A stretch of 64,000 bases of DNA. It comes from Ceratotherium simum simum (lineage: Eukaryota; Chordata; Mammalia; Perissodactyla; Rhinocerotidae). The stretch is from NCBI RefSeq assembly GCF_000283155.1, contig NW_004454173.1:11544256-11608255 (forward strand). The letters are read 5' to 3'. Shown piece by piece: positions 48,245 to 59,774 of this stretch. The notes below the pieces were generated by a model that saw only the letters and a list, made by a program, of their open reading frames with translations, was not told the origin of the DNA and made no database searches. Both the position numbers and the translations under genes were made by a program. The stretch's first letter is position 1. Every line of letters begins with the position of its first letter.

Positions 48245-48465
48245 TTGGGCCGGCCCTGTGGCTTGGTGGTTAAGTGCGCGCGCTGCGATGCTGGTGGCCC
48301 CGGTTCGGATCCCGGGTGTGCATCGAGGCACCACTTCTCCGTTCATCCTGAGGCCGAGTCCCGCATACAGCAACTAGAAGGATGTGCAGCTACGACATAC
48401 AACTATCCACTGGGGCTTTGGGGGGAAAAAATAAAATAAATAAAATCTTTAAAAAAAAAAAAAAA
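48245..48465 (+). mobile_element. ERE-type SINE, twin of the 9228 copy
   Basis: This is a full-length copy with a 20-base target-site duplication, AAGAGATAAGTGTAAGAATC, at 48225-48244 and 48466-48485. It shares with the 9228-9445 copy the CCTGTGGCTTGGTGG head, GCTGCGATGCTGG, a CATCGAGGCACCACTTCTC block and CCTGAGGCCGAGTCCC. The perfect duplication implies a recent insertion. Confidence 0.95.
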
Positions 48466-49480
48466 AAGAGATAAGTGTAAGAATCCAAGTCGCAGATGAT
48501 GGTGCCTGGACCAGGATGCTAGCAGTGGAATCAGTAAGCAGTGGTCAGATTCTGGATGTATTTTCAACAAGATTTACAGGGAGTGAAAGAAAGAGGCATC
48601 AAGGACGGCTCCAAGGTATTTGGAGTAAGTGGAAGGATAGAGTTACCATAACTGAGATGTGGAAGACCAAGTGCACAGATTTGGAAGGGAAACCAGCAGC
48701 CCTGTTGTGGACGTACTAAGTTTGAGATGCCTATTAGATGCCCAAGTGGAAATAAAAATAGGATGTTAGATGTGAACTCTGGAGTTCAGGAGAGAGATCC
48801 GGGTTGGAGATACAAATGAGGGAGTTTTCAATCTACAGGTGGTATTCAAAACACTGCGACTGCCTGAGCTCACAGGCAAGAGGGTGTAGACAGAAAACCC
48901 TGAGCTGCTCCACAGCTAAGGAGTCACGGAGATGAAGAAATTGCAGAAGCCAGTGCTGGAGACAACAAGAGGAAGGTATTTCAAGGAGAAGGGAATGATC
49001 AACTGTGTCAAAGGTTACTAGGAAGTCAGGTAGGAAGAGGAGATGAGAACTGAGAAATGGTTCTTGGATTTAGCAATGTGGAGTTTAACTGGGACTTGAC
49101 AAGAACAGATGCAGAAGTCAGATTGGAACAGGTTCAAGAGACGGAGAAGAGGAATTGGAGACAGGAATTGGTAGGGAGGAAATGAGTAATGGGGAGGTAG
49201 CTGGGGGCCATATATTTTTTTTTCTCCAAGAATGGAGAAGTAGCCTGTTTGAGGGTGATGGGCATGATGGAGGACAGGGACAATTTGATGTTGTAGGAGA
49301 GGCAAGGGAGAATTGCAGGAGTAACATCCTCAGGTGGGGCGTGAGGGGAGGGGGAGGGGCTAGCCTAGGTAAGAGCCCAGCAGTCATTCCATCCAAGGGG
49401 GCAGGAGGGATGGGACCGCAGAGTAAGAGGCCAGATGCTGGTGGAGGAGTAAATGTGGGGGAGGAAATTAATTACCTAGC

Positions 49481-50119
49481 GGGATAACAGATGAGTTCTT
49501 TCCATTTTCTAAACTTTCCAAGATATGTATCATTACACAGTTTCACAAGATATTAAAAGAAACAATTCATGCCGACATATGGGCTTCTATGAGTCACGCA
49601 AGATCGCAGTTTTAAAGCTTCCTCTGTGAGCCTACTCTGGGATCAGAGGCGCCCTCTAGTGGTTCATTTAGGCCATTAATTTTTTTCTTGTTGCTCTTGA
49701 TTAAAGTACAAAATAGCGCTATCCACATTTTATACAATTTTTTAAGAAACAATTACAAGTCACAGTTTAATTTAGAAAAATATCAGGTATGTGAGTAAAA
49801 TAAACCCAAACCATCTGCAGTCCAAGCTGGAGTTGCTATTAATGATCATTACTGAGACTTTCTCCTGTGAGTACATCGTTCTCTGCCATACAGCCAATAT
49901 TTATTATGTTCATTCTGCTTCTTGAACGAGTGGTTTTATTAAATCCAGAGGAAGGACAACTGGTGGGCCATTGCTGAACAATCTTCCTGATGCTACATAG
50001 AGTACAAACACCTCGTGGTTTTCATTCCTTGTTTCACTTGATTTTTGATTGGCGCTGGGTTTCCTGTGCCTGGGATGTCTCCCTATCCTGGGTTAGTTAA
50101 CTCATTTCCTCATTTGAGT
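49481..50119. other. unique intergenic sequence
   Basis: No gene or clear transposon is seen. Confidence 0.45.
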
Positions 50120-50350
50120 CCTTCCTGATCTTCCAGCCTACCTTCAGTCTCCCCTGTTATGCAATCTCACAATACCCTGTGCTTCTTTCTCCCTCATGCC
50201 ACTTCCTCCAACTGTAATGAAATAGTCAATTCGGTAATGACTGTTTGTTTCTTCTGGTAAATCATGAGACCCGTAAAGGCTGAGACTATGTCTGGCTGGT
50301 TCGCCACTGTCTCCTCAGCACTTAGCTCAATGCCCAGCACATGAACAGAC
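50120..50350 (+). repeat. L2 3' end, sense
   Basis: The signs are AGTCCTTCCTGATCTTCCAG, AATCATGAGACCCGTAAAGG and GCTCAATGCCCAGCACATGA. Confidence 0.65.
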
Positions 50351-51329
50351 ACTCTCCTGCAGGAGAGTCCACGCCCCTATTAACATCTTTCAGATCCCTC
50401 AGCAGAGGAGACTGCATTTCAGAAACGGATTTCTATTTCTTGAACACGATTTGCAACTGCGTCAGGTGCAGGTGTAACAATTTGTTACAAAACTGTTCCA
50501 GCTACTCTTTCAGTAGCTCAATTTAAATTTCTAGCCTGCAAAGCAACTCTTTACAAAGAAGGCTGAATCCTTAGATATGACCCAGACCTTATCAGAGCAC
50601 CTTTTTTCCAAAACAGTGCTAAGTGAAAGACAATAAGATGCCAACAAAGAAGGAAGTATAATGAGACAGTTCATGTTGTGCAGCCATTTCCCTGATCCTA
50701 ACCCACACAGTCCCACTTATTCCCAGATTTGGAAACATTCTGGCACCTCCAGTGTTTAACTCAGCAATAGTACCAGTAAAATGGGCATGGTGCTAGTGTT
50801 TACCCACCTGAGCCCTTTAGGCCACCCCAGCCTTATCCTTGGAATCTTTCTGAGTGCTTCTCCTTGACACCAGAGACTGAGAACAGAGGAACGGGGATTA
50901 TCACACCACGGTTCCCTGGGTCCTCGGCGTGGGACTTGGAATTGAGTGGGAACACAGTAAAATGCTCAGAGCAGGAAGTTGAGCTTGTGTCCAAGTCTAT
51001 CTGGAAAGTCTGTTACCATCTTGTGTTCTCCCACACCCTGCACAAATCCCCCACTCTAAGTAGTTTAACCTCTTGATGTTGTAATTTCGGTGTAGCCCTT
51101 TTGATGTGGGTCCTGAAAGAGATTCTCTTCTATTGCTTGTCCAAAGGTAGCAGGGTTTTCCTAAAGTCACAACTTGAGCATTTTTATGGAGGCATTTATG
51201 CTGGTGAACCCCACTCAGTAAGAATTTTGTTTATTCTGAACACTTTCAGATTAAATACCAGAATTAATTCAAACATACAACGTATATATTTGTGGTGTGT
51301 TCTCTCAAACTTGCTGTTCCTTCCTCTAG
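50351..51329. other. unique intergenic sequence upstream of FNTB
   Basis: No feature is recognised; there are chance short frames only. Confidence 0.45.
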
Positions 51330-51660
51330 TGGAGCTCTTCCCCACATTGTTCACATGGACGGCTCCTTGCCATCCTTCAGGTCTCAGCTTACATGTCACT
51401 TAGAGACGGTTGGCCTGACCATCCAATCTAATTAGTTCCTTCCTCCTTTAGTCTCTCTTAGAACCTGTTATTTTCCTTCATACCATTTATCACGTCTTCA
51501 TATATTTATTGTGTTCATCCATTTAATTTTGTCTATTCCACTAGACCGTAAGGTTCCCGAGGGCAGGGGCCTTGATTGTTCACTTTTGTATTCCTGGGGC
51601 CTAGCACAGTGCCTGACATGCAGTCAGTGCTCTATAAAAAATTGCTGATAAATGAATGAA
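51330..51660 (+). repeat. L2 3' end, sense
   Basis: The signs are CCTTCAGGTCTCAGCTTACA, CACTAGACCGTAAGGTTCCC, GAGGGCAGGGGCCTTGATTG and CACAGTGCCTGACATGCAGT, with a terminal GATAAATGAATGAA. Confidence 0.85.
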
Positions 51661-52079
51661 CACGTCCTTGGTTGTTTCACTTCTACTTACTTGTTTCTTC
51701 TACTGCATTTTAGTTCCTGCTACTGCACTGTGACCCCCAAGGGGATAGGAGAAAATTACAGCATCCCTCCCCTCCATCACTGAGTACTGAGATGGCAATT
51801 CCTTTGTTGAGAAGCTGCTGGCTTCTCCTGGGAGGCTGTCTCATACCCAAAGGTACACAATAAATAGTTCTACTACTAATAGCATGACTAAGGCAACCAG
51901 GAGAGCTGTCAGAAATGCTTTTCAAGTTATACTGATTGGGTTCTTGGGCCCCCAGAAACTACAAACTACTGCCATTACAATTAAGTGGGAATTAGCAGAA
52001 TGTTGAAAAGAAGTGTGTGTTTTAATTTGCCTAACGAGCCAAGGCCTCCTACATCATCTCTCTGAAATGAAATTCAGAT

Positions 52080-52326
52080 GTACACATCCTTCCTTCCTTG
52101 CGCGCCAGGAAGCTGAGCCTCTTGCAGCAGTTCCTCTGCCCAAAGCGGGGCGGCAGCATCCCAGTAACTCACTTCCTGAAGATGTGTAGGTGGGAGGAGA
52201 GAGATTCGCGTTCAAAATCTTTTTGACTCTAACTGCTCTCCGTAGCGCCTTAGCCCGCTCGAGTTTCAATGCGCGTTGTTGTTTGCCGAAGCTGAGTCCT
52301 ATACACCGCCCGCTGCTCTCCTGATC
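52080..52326 (+). promoter_or_regulatory. FNTB: FNTB promoter and 5' UTR
   Basis: CpG content rises from about 52100 and the region ends directly at the FNTB ATG. No TATA box is obvious, as expected for a housekeeping gene. The transcription start cannot be fixed by eye. Confidence 0.6.
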
Positions 52327-52470
52327 ATGGCTTCTCCGAGTTCCTTCACCTACTATTGCCCTCCCTCTTCCTCTCCTGTCTGGTCAGAGCCGCTGTACAG
52401 TCTGAGGCCCGAGCACGCGCGGGAGCGGTTGCAAGACGACTCGGTGGAAACAGTCACGTCCATAGAACAG
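52327..52470 (+). CDS. FNTB: FNTB coding exon 1 (protein farnesyltransferase subunit beta)
   Basis: The exon is 144 bases and 48 codons long, from Met-Ala-Ser-Pro-Ser-Ser-Phe-Thr-Tyr-Tyr to Val-Thr-Ser-Ile-Glu-Gln, followed by a consensus GTGAGG donor in phase 0. This is the N-terminus of the FNTB beta subunit. With FNTA it forms the cytosolic zinc enzyme that attaches farnesyl to CaaX cysteines of Ras, lamins and others. The remaining exons, which encode the alpha-alpha barrel and the zinc ligands, are not in the window. I looked for exon 2 (which should begin Ala-Lys-Val-Glu-Glu) and did not find it. The start is fixed by identity with the mammalian N-terminus. The gene points away from RAB15, whose 5' end is about 10.6 kb upstream on the other strand. 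Confidence 0.97.
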
Positions 52471-54344
52471 GTGAGGTGGCCGGACCGGGCGAGGCGTCCG
52501 CGCGGGGGCTTCTGGGAGTGAGAGTTCCACCCTCAGGGCCGCCCCGGTGCGAAACTTACCGGAGAACTACGACTCCCACAGTGCACCGCGGCGTCTTGCA
52601 TCTGGGAAGCTCTGGGCGGCCGGGCTCAGGCTGGGGAGTGGAGCGTTTATGGGGCCAGGTTGGGGACGGGTCGTTGTCAGGTTTGGGCTTGGAGAAGAGA
52701 ACAGTACCTGGGTCGGCTCTGCCTTAGGGAGCGGAGAGAATCGTGTTCTGTGCGTGGAGGACTCAGCAGCCCGGGTAGTCAGACTAGCCCACTCCATTCT
52801 GCCGGGACATCGGGAGGTTCTCGGATGGATAGTGACTTTGCCCACACGGCTCGTAGTTTGGGGACGTATAGGGGAAGAGAAGGGGCCAGACTGCGGTCGT
52901 ACGATTCCATGATCTGTTTAATTTCTGACCCACAGTGCCGGGTTTGGGGCCTGCCTCGTGGGTGGGCATTTTGGTAGTCATTCAATCATTTGAGCACCAG
53001 CAGTGTGTGGACACAGTATTAAACGCTGGAAATACAAAGAGATAAAACAGCGCCTGGCCATGTGCATGGCACAGCTTGGTTGCGGAAGGCAGACAGGAAA
53101 ACAGTATGGTTTGGAATGTGCTGTACTAAAAGTATAAGTTTTGGACTTCTTGTCATTCATTCACTGAAGCGTCGAAGTAGGATCGAACCGATCACTTTGA
53201 AAAGTGTTTGAGGAATAGCAGTGAACTATGGTTTTGTTTTTCTTCTCATTTCCCAATTAGAATTGTTCCCAAGTCATTGTGGAAATGTTTGCCCATCTGT
53301 CACTGGGAGAGGTGGTCAGGAGGATTCTTTTTAGTACTAACAAATAAGCATCAGGCTGCTTGCTAAAATAAAATCTCTTAGTAAGATTAGTCTCTAGGCT
53401 TAACGTTGGAGGGACCTGCTTTGACTTTCATATCTGAAGTTGGAAGCCTCTATTTTGGCAAAATTAGTAATGATTATTATATTGTATGTTTATGATATAA
53501 ATATAGTAAAAAACAAGGGCTGGAATACACAGTTATACACATGGTAGCAGAGAGAATATTTTAACTGGAGTTTAAGCTTTGTGGGTTTTAGGGTAGAAAG
53601 GAAGCTTACCTTTTGAATCTAGCTCTCCAGCTTCATTAGGCCACCAGTGTGTCCTTTTACAGGAGTCTTTTGCAAAAGATTGCAAAGAAATCTGCCGTTA
53701 CTGAAAACCGTACAGGATCTTTGCAGTATTCCTAACTGGTGGTCGAGCCTTTTTCTTTTTATATGACCCAAGACTGTGGAGTCACCTGTTATGTAGTTAA
53801 CTGAATTGACCCAGCAGATAAGGCTATGGATAGATGCTAGTGGAGAAAAGGGAATCAGGTGTTGGTCTGTTAATTTACAGACCAGAACAGAGACTTCCAT
53901 GGTTAGAGGGGAAGTCAAAAACAGGAGCGTTATCAGGAGCTTTACTGATCTGCTCTCTTTTTCCTATGCTGCTTTCTTCAGGAGAGTGCTCCTGTCTAGT
54001 TCCTACCAGGAAAACAGTAGCACTTTAATTCTAAGTGCCTAGGCATAATGAGTGATGCAGAAGGGGTTGCGCAAAGGTACTGGTCTGCAAAAGGTTTGGC
54101 CAAGGTCTGGCCAGGTGTGGAAACCAGGCTCTGAAATGGAACACTGGTATTAGAGGATGTCTTTCAAATCTAGGCCCAACTGTGTAGTAGATAGCAGAAC
54201 GTCTTATATTTCTTTTTCATGTTGTTACTCCAGCTCACATTTTAAAAATCTAGGATAAACAGTTCCAGATAGTAGAAAGATAATGTAGTATCTCATTCTC
54301 ATGGCTGCCTCAGTGTTTTCCTGATCGTCATGGTGTCCATTTAT

Positions 54345-54450
54345 AGGGTCCCAGCACTGTGCTGACTGCTCTCCATACATTGTATCATTCAATCCTGACA
54401 CATTTTACAGAGAGAAGACTGAGGTTTAGAGAAGTACTAGGTTGGTAGGT
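54345..54450 (-). repeat. MIR SINE fragment, antisense
   Basis: The signs are CCAGCACTGTGCTGACTGCT, CATTCAATCCTGACACATTT and GAGAAGACTGAGGTTTAGAG. Confidence 0.6.
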
Positions 54451-54554
54451 TAATGATGATATATTCATGAGAAATACCAATCTTGCTAGGATGAGTTGTT
54501 TACAGAAGACACTACTGTTATTCTTTTGGTTCTGACTGAAGCTTCCATTTATTT

Positions 54555-54809
54555 GTTTATTCATTTTTTGTGAGGAAGATTGGCCCTGAGCTAACATCTG
54601 TTACCAATCTTGCTTTTTTTGCTTGAGGAAGATTGTCCCTGAGTCCAGTCACCTGTGCTAAACTTCCTCTTATTTTTGCATGTGGGATGCCACCACAGCA
54701 TGGCTTGATGAGCTGTGTGTAGGTGCACGCCCGGGATCCGAACCCGCGAACCCTGCGCCTGTGAAGCCGAGCACACCAACTTAACCACTATGCTGCCAGG
54801 CTGGCCCCA
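54555..54809 (-). mobile_element. older ERE-related SINE, minus strand, long form
   Basis: On minus it starts GGGGCCAGCCTGGCAGCATA, keeps a tRNA-like GGTTCGGATCCCGGG-type B box (54730s), and ends with the GTTAGCTCAGGGCCAATCTT and CCTCACAAAAAATG module. The duplication AAGCTTCCATTTATTT is at 54539-54554 and 54811-54826. The body differs clearly from the standard ERE and points to another subfamily. Confidence 0.85.
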
Positions 54810-54989
54810 AAAGCTTCCATTTATTTATAGGGATTTACTGACAGCTCAGTTTTGTGCCATTGCCAATAAAACCAATGCTGCTCACCTGCTTCCTATCTGA
54901 TTATTGGGAGGCTATTTATTTGTTAAACAATAATTTGATATTAGGAGTTAAACCTATAAACAGTGGAAAGAGCCTTAGCTATGGGTCCC

Positions 54990-55570
54990 TGTGTTCCATT
55001 CATTCATTTTTATTCATTTAACAAATACTTGTGTGCCTTCTATGTGCCAGGCACTATTCTAGGCACTGGATGTAAGGCAGGGAACAAAAAAGGGCAAATT
55101 GATGCATTTATGAAACTTGTGTTCTAGGCCAAGGAGGCAGTCAATTAAAAAAGGAAAAAAAATCCTATCCATCTGTCTGTCTGTCTGTCTATCTGTCTAT
55201 CCATCTGTCTATCTAGTGTTAGAAGTGCTGTGGAGGAGATTAAAGCAGGATTAGGGAGATAGAGTGTGCCCAGAATGGGCGGGGTGGGAGCAGGGGAGGT
55301 TTTTATATAAGGTGGTAAGGGAAAACCTCTGAAGATCTGACGTTTTAGCTGAGACCTGAAGTAAGAGAGAAAACAAGCCATGCGTGTATCTGGGGGAAAA
55401 GCATCCTGGGCAGAAAGAGCAGCAAGTACAAAGGACCTGAGGCAGGAGTGTGCCTGGTGAGTGAGAGCCACTGTGAGGAGAGAGGTTAGCAAACAGGAGA
55501 GTGGGAGATGAGGTTGGAGCGTGCAGGGCCGTGTGGGCCATTGTGTACCTTCACTGGAGGTACCTGATTG
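54990..55570 (-). repeat. L2 3' region, antisense, with (TCTG)n/(TCTA)n tract
   Basis: TTCATTTAACAAATACTTGT, CTATGTGCCAGGCACTATTC and TAGGCACTGGATGTAAGGC mark the reverse LINE-2 end. A TCTG/TCTA microsatellite sits at about 55170-55216. The more internal L2 part continues with GACGTTTTAGCTGAGACCTG and CAGCAAGTACAAAGGACCTG. Confidence 0.8.
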
Positions 55571-57199
55571 AGATTGGAGCCACTGGGCTGCATAGCTTCC
55601 GTTTACCTCCCAGATTCACTCTCCCCTTTTCCTCCCTGCTCTGGAGATGTGCCCCAGAAGGTGGACCTGCATTGACAGGCTCCCTTGCCTCAGGGCTCTG
55701 GTTGTATTTGGCCATGGGGAGTACTGATGGGGTGAGAGAGGGACAAGAAGGGGCTTGGTGTGCTCGTTCCCTTCCTGCAGGGTCGTGTGGGCTGGAGTCT
55801 CTCGGACTTAAGGTCACGCCTCGTCAGGTGTCTCCTCCATGGAGCTCTCTGTCTCCCTCTCCACTCCTTTTCACACCTTCAGGTCTAGGAGGAGAAGAAG
55901 TACCCCTGTGCTGCCAGCCCCAGAGTACTGCACTCTGTGATTTTGCTATACCTGCCCACACCTCTGGAACTAGTTCCTTTGTAAACTCTGCTCAGATCAC
56001 CCACTTTGAATGTGCCATCTTTTTCCTCCCAGGATGGTAGGATCAGACTGATCCACGATTGGAGGGTTTTGACACAATCTGACTAGCATTTCAACAGATT
56101 CATTTAGGTCACTGTTGGGAGTGGATTGTGAGGAGGGAGGGTGAGTGCAGGGAAACCAGTTAGGAGGCTGTTGCAAAACTGCGGGTAACACATGACAGCG
56201 GCTTAGCTCAGGGCTGTGCTGGTGGAGGTCATGAGGAGAGGTCAGGATCTGGGCGTTTTTTGAAGGTCTCTACTTTGACAAGCTGTTGTGCTGATAGATC
56301 TGATGCATGGAGAACCTTTTATGACTCTGGAAAGCAACGTGTGGTTGTATTGTTAGTGGTTGTCTTCCGTTTTTGTGCCATCTGCAGTCGCCCTGTTGCA
56401 AACACTCTGTGATTCAGGCCAGTGGCCAAACTGGGGCAGTCTCAGAGGTAGCAGCCTTGCCGAAAACACTTTACAGAAGATACTACGCCTGTTTTTCTTT
56501 TAGTTTGCTCTCAAACAGAGGCAAAAGCATCCTCCGCTTGAAATGACATGATGTCATTAGACAGCATTCAGTCAAGTGACAGTCAACTCTGAAAGGAATA
56601 TGGAAGCATTATCAGTCTTAGTCCCTGCGCTCAGAATTCTTTTGTCTTAGAGAAAAAAAGAATATGCCTGAAGCAGTTACAGAATAACTTACAAGAGCAT
56701 GTAATTAAGTGCATTGCATATGCAGTCATAATTGCATAGCGGGTGGAAGCCGGTCACTGCGGGCTGAGGCAGTCAGGACAGCTTTGTGCGGGACTGGGGT
56801 TGGGCTATAAAGGATGGAGTTGGGGGGCAACCATTCCAGTGGGAAGAGCCGTTTTGAGGGAAGACTCCAGCTTCCTGGGAATGGAGGGTGCAGGTTGACT
56901 GTGGTAGGAAATTAGGTCAGCAGGATGGGCAGGGCCAATGAGGGTGGGGAGGTGGGGGTGGGGAGGGGAGGATGGAGAGCCTGGTTCAGGAGCTGGCTTC
57001 AAGTGATGGGCATTGTGCCACTGAGATCCTGAAGGAGGGAATGTCGGAGGTCCGGGACTTGACTTGTTTCAAGGTATGGTCTCTGCAAGATTATTGGAGG
57101 TAGAACAAGTCACTAACTATGATCCAACTTAACAGTTTTTCATGCTTCTGATAGAAGGGACCAGAGCTTTGCTTGGTTAAGTGGTCAGTAGGCTAGCTA

Positions 57200-57960
57200 T
57201 GTGAATCAATTTTATTTTATTGAAATTCAGCATATACCATGTTGCCCAACTATAAGGCAATTCTGAATATCAAAATTTTCCCATTTTCCCTATTAAAGTC
57301 CAAAATAATGTTTTTCGGTCAACTTGAAAGTACATGTACTTTAGGTATGTAGGTGAATAAATCAAATGTCTACTTAAAAAATTTACATTTTAAATTTAGG
57401 TACGCTTACCTATGTAAAATCACGTACTTTATAAAATCACACTAATATAGAAATATTATTTTTCCTCCTTATTCATAAAACATTTTTCTTCAAACTCTTT
57501 ATATGTATCATTGACCTTAGTATTTTTATCATTGCTGGAGCCGCGTTTTGGATCAGCCAATATGTTTTTCTAGACTACACTTTCAGTTTTTTGAGATACA
57601 TCCCTTTTGAATGTGGGTAAGAATATTTTATCCCAAGTTACAAGTACTGGCTTGCATAACATTAGCATTCTTTTACAGTGTGTCCAGTTGGTGTGTATCT
57701 ATGATCGCCACAACTTAACCACTTTATTACTTTTTAAAGTGATCTTTCAAAGGGTTTGCAGTTTAACTTACACATGGAAGTGTGAGTTCATACCCAGGAA
57801 TCATTGCTAAATCTGTGTTAAATTTGTCTTCTTTCTCTGATAGCATCATTTGACCTCTATAAACAGCTCAAACCAGATCTCCATTGAGGTTGTTTTAGGC
57901 TGATGTGTCAAACCCCACTGGTACTTTGTATTCAAAATAAAGAACGAAAAGAACTCCCCA
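57200..57960. repeat. unclassified, possibly fossil DNA-transposon sequence
   Basis: This AT-rich stretch contains the odd phrase CCCAACTATAAGGCAATTCT and a distinct GC step, GGAGCCGCGTTTTGGATCAG. It has a sharp change of composition against its neighbours. I could not name a family. It could be an old DNA transposon or unique intron. Confidence 0.25.
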
Positions 57961-58440
57961 CAGCAAGAGTTACTTTGTAAGGATTGCTTCTAAAGTGAGT
58001 TGTTTTTTCTGAGGAATAACTTTTTTAATGAAAATCTTGTATTTAATCTGTTAATGATTCTTTTATCATATCTTCAGTATTAGCATGAGTCTCAGGCAGC
58101 AAAATTGGTTTCTGGAAGGGTCCTCCTCTGGCAGAGAGAGGCGGAAGAAGGGAAGTGATAGTCCATGATATGAAAGTTGGTGCATCATGAGATTGGCTTT
58201 AGAGAGAAGCCGTGCAAGAGAAAGTACCAAATGCATTAGTCGGTTTTGATCACTCATCTGTGAATGGAAATTATTCTGTGCTTCTACTAATTGGATTTTC
58301 AGAAAAATTCCATGGGATGTCTTTTAAACAGAGCTGTCCAGAATGCAGGCAGAGAATTAGATCTGCATTTATTTGTTGTCCTAGCACCTAACTCTTGAGG
58401 ACTGAGTGCCATCACTTCGTCTCTAGCCCCTGGATTCCAT

Positions 58441-58600
58441 TGTTGAAAAACACAAACTAATATACATATTAGTTTATATCATATATACAGACCATATACA
58501 TGCAGATACTAATATATATTTATTAGTTTTTATTATATATTTTAAAGATACATGTGCATATATATACATATAAATATATATAAATATATAGTAGAGGAGG
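58441..58600. repeat. AT-rich low-complexity (TATA/ATAC)n
   Basis: This is a run of imperfect ATATAC and ATAAATATAT units. It is likely variable in length. Confidence 0.85.
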
Positions 58601-58609
58601 AAATAAATC

Positions 58610-59400
58610 TTTTCCTCTACTTATCTTAGGTTCGCCAGCTGGGGCCCTGTAAGTTAGATTGGACAAAGACAGATTAACAAGAGAGAAACAAATAGAAGTT
58701 TATTAACATGCACATTGCGTATCTACACGTGGGAGCCCACAGGAGTGGTTAGAACTTGGGTTTATATACCATCTTAGGCTGCTTTGCCTCTCCCAGAGGA
58801 GGGGAATTTACGATGTTAATGGGGGCAGGTTCCTTTGGTACAATTTTCAGCCTATCTGTGCAGGTGCCAGATGCACAGTTGTGGTCTGGTCTGGTTCAGC
58901 GCCGCTGGGTCCGTGGTGGTGGTTGCCTAGAGCTTCTTCCTGGAGCATAGCTGAAAACTGCAGAAGCTCAAGACCCCAAGGTGTTAGATAACAGAACACC
59001 TGCACAGTGAAAGAAGACAAAAGAATTAGATCTAACATAACCGATTTTTTTAAGTAGGGCAAGAGAAACGGGTTAGGGTCCATGTCTGGTGACAAGGGGA
59101 TGAGGAAAAGCATGTTGAGCCAAGAGTTGTTCAGTAAGGTTTGTTATGCATATTTAAATCAGTGCCTTCTTCACTGATAAGAGTTGTTGGGAGTCCTCCA
59201 CTTCCTCGTACAGAGAAGGAGACATCTTTACAAAAGGAAATTTCCTTTACAGAAAGAAAATTTATGCCCTGTTTTTAGAGCTTTTCCTGCATCTCCTGGT
59301 TATCAGTGGCCTTTAGCTCAAAATAATCCATATGTCAAAGAGGCGTATTTTGGGATGGCATATTCTAGTACTCCTCAATATGTATAATCTGACTTCAGCA
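58610..59400 (-). mobile_element. LTR-like dispersed repeat (probable solo LTR)
   Basis: GCCAGCTGGGGCCCTGTAAG and TTGGACAAAGACAGATTAAC are followed by CCATCTTAGGCTGCTTTGCC. Later come CACTTCCTCGTACAGAGAAG, GGAAATTTCCTTTACAGAAA and AGCTCAAAATAATCCATATG. The order is that of a dispersed mammalian LTR I recognise by pattern but cannot name. No internal retroviral gene is seen. The left edge is marked by the AT-rich repeat. Confidence 0.55.
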
Positions 59401-59774
59401 AAGTTAAAGATATTATCTCCATAGAAACACCTAGGCTGTGCCCTGTCACAGGTAAATTTCCACAAGCTAGTAGACTTAACTCTGAACTCGCGTGTTCCCT
59501 TTTTGCTATATCCTAAGTGACCAATGCCTCATTTCTGGAGAAAGTGAGAGATGTACTGTTAGGATTAACCGTCATGTTATACATTAAATGGGTTTGGGAG
59601 AGCCGGCCTGGGAACCTAACTGTCAGGTATGACATTGTTTTGATGGGAAAATGAATAAGGTCTAATTAGCTGACTTACCAACGAACTTCCAGAACATGGT
59701 GTTTTTGTGTGTTGGGGCCTATCTATATAGGTGTGGGAAAGCCTGGGTGATAAGGCAGTACAAAACTAAGCGCT

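Larger units (their letters stand above)
47372..49480 (-). repeat. long antisense L2-like relic, split by two EREs
   Basis: From CAGTGGCTATTATGTGCCAG and ATCCCCACCTTGAGAGCTTA the sequence continues with purine-rich phrases typical of the reverse LINE-2 3' half, such as AGGAAAGGCCTCAAGGAAAA and CATTGCAGAGGAGGGCGGAG. A later stretch reads GTTTTCAATCTACAGGTGG. Two EREs interrupt it. The left half is clear; the portion beyond about 48600 is less certain. Confidence 0.55.

Noticed and set aside
57835..57900. A splice-acceptor-like TCTTTCTCTGATAG followed by an open stretch in FNTB intron 1
   Set aside because: It does not encode the FNTB exon 2 sequence and sits in an AT-rich, probably repetitive block.
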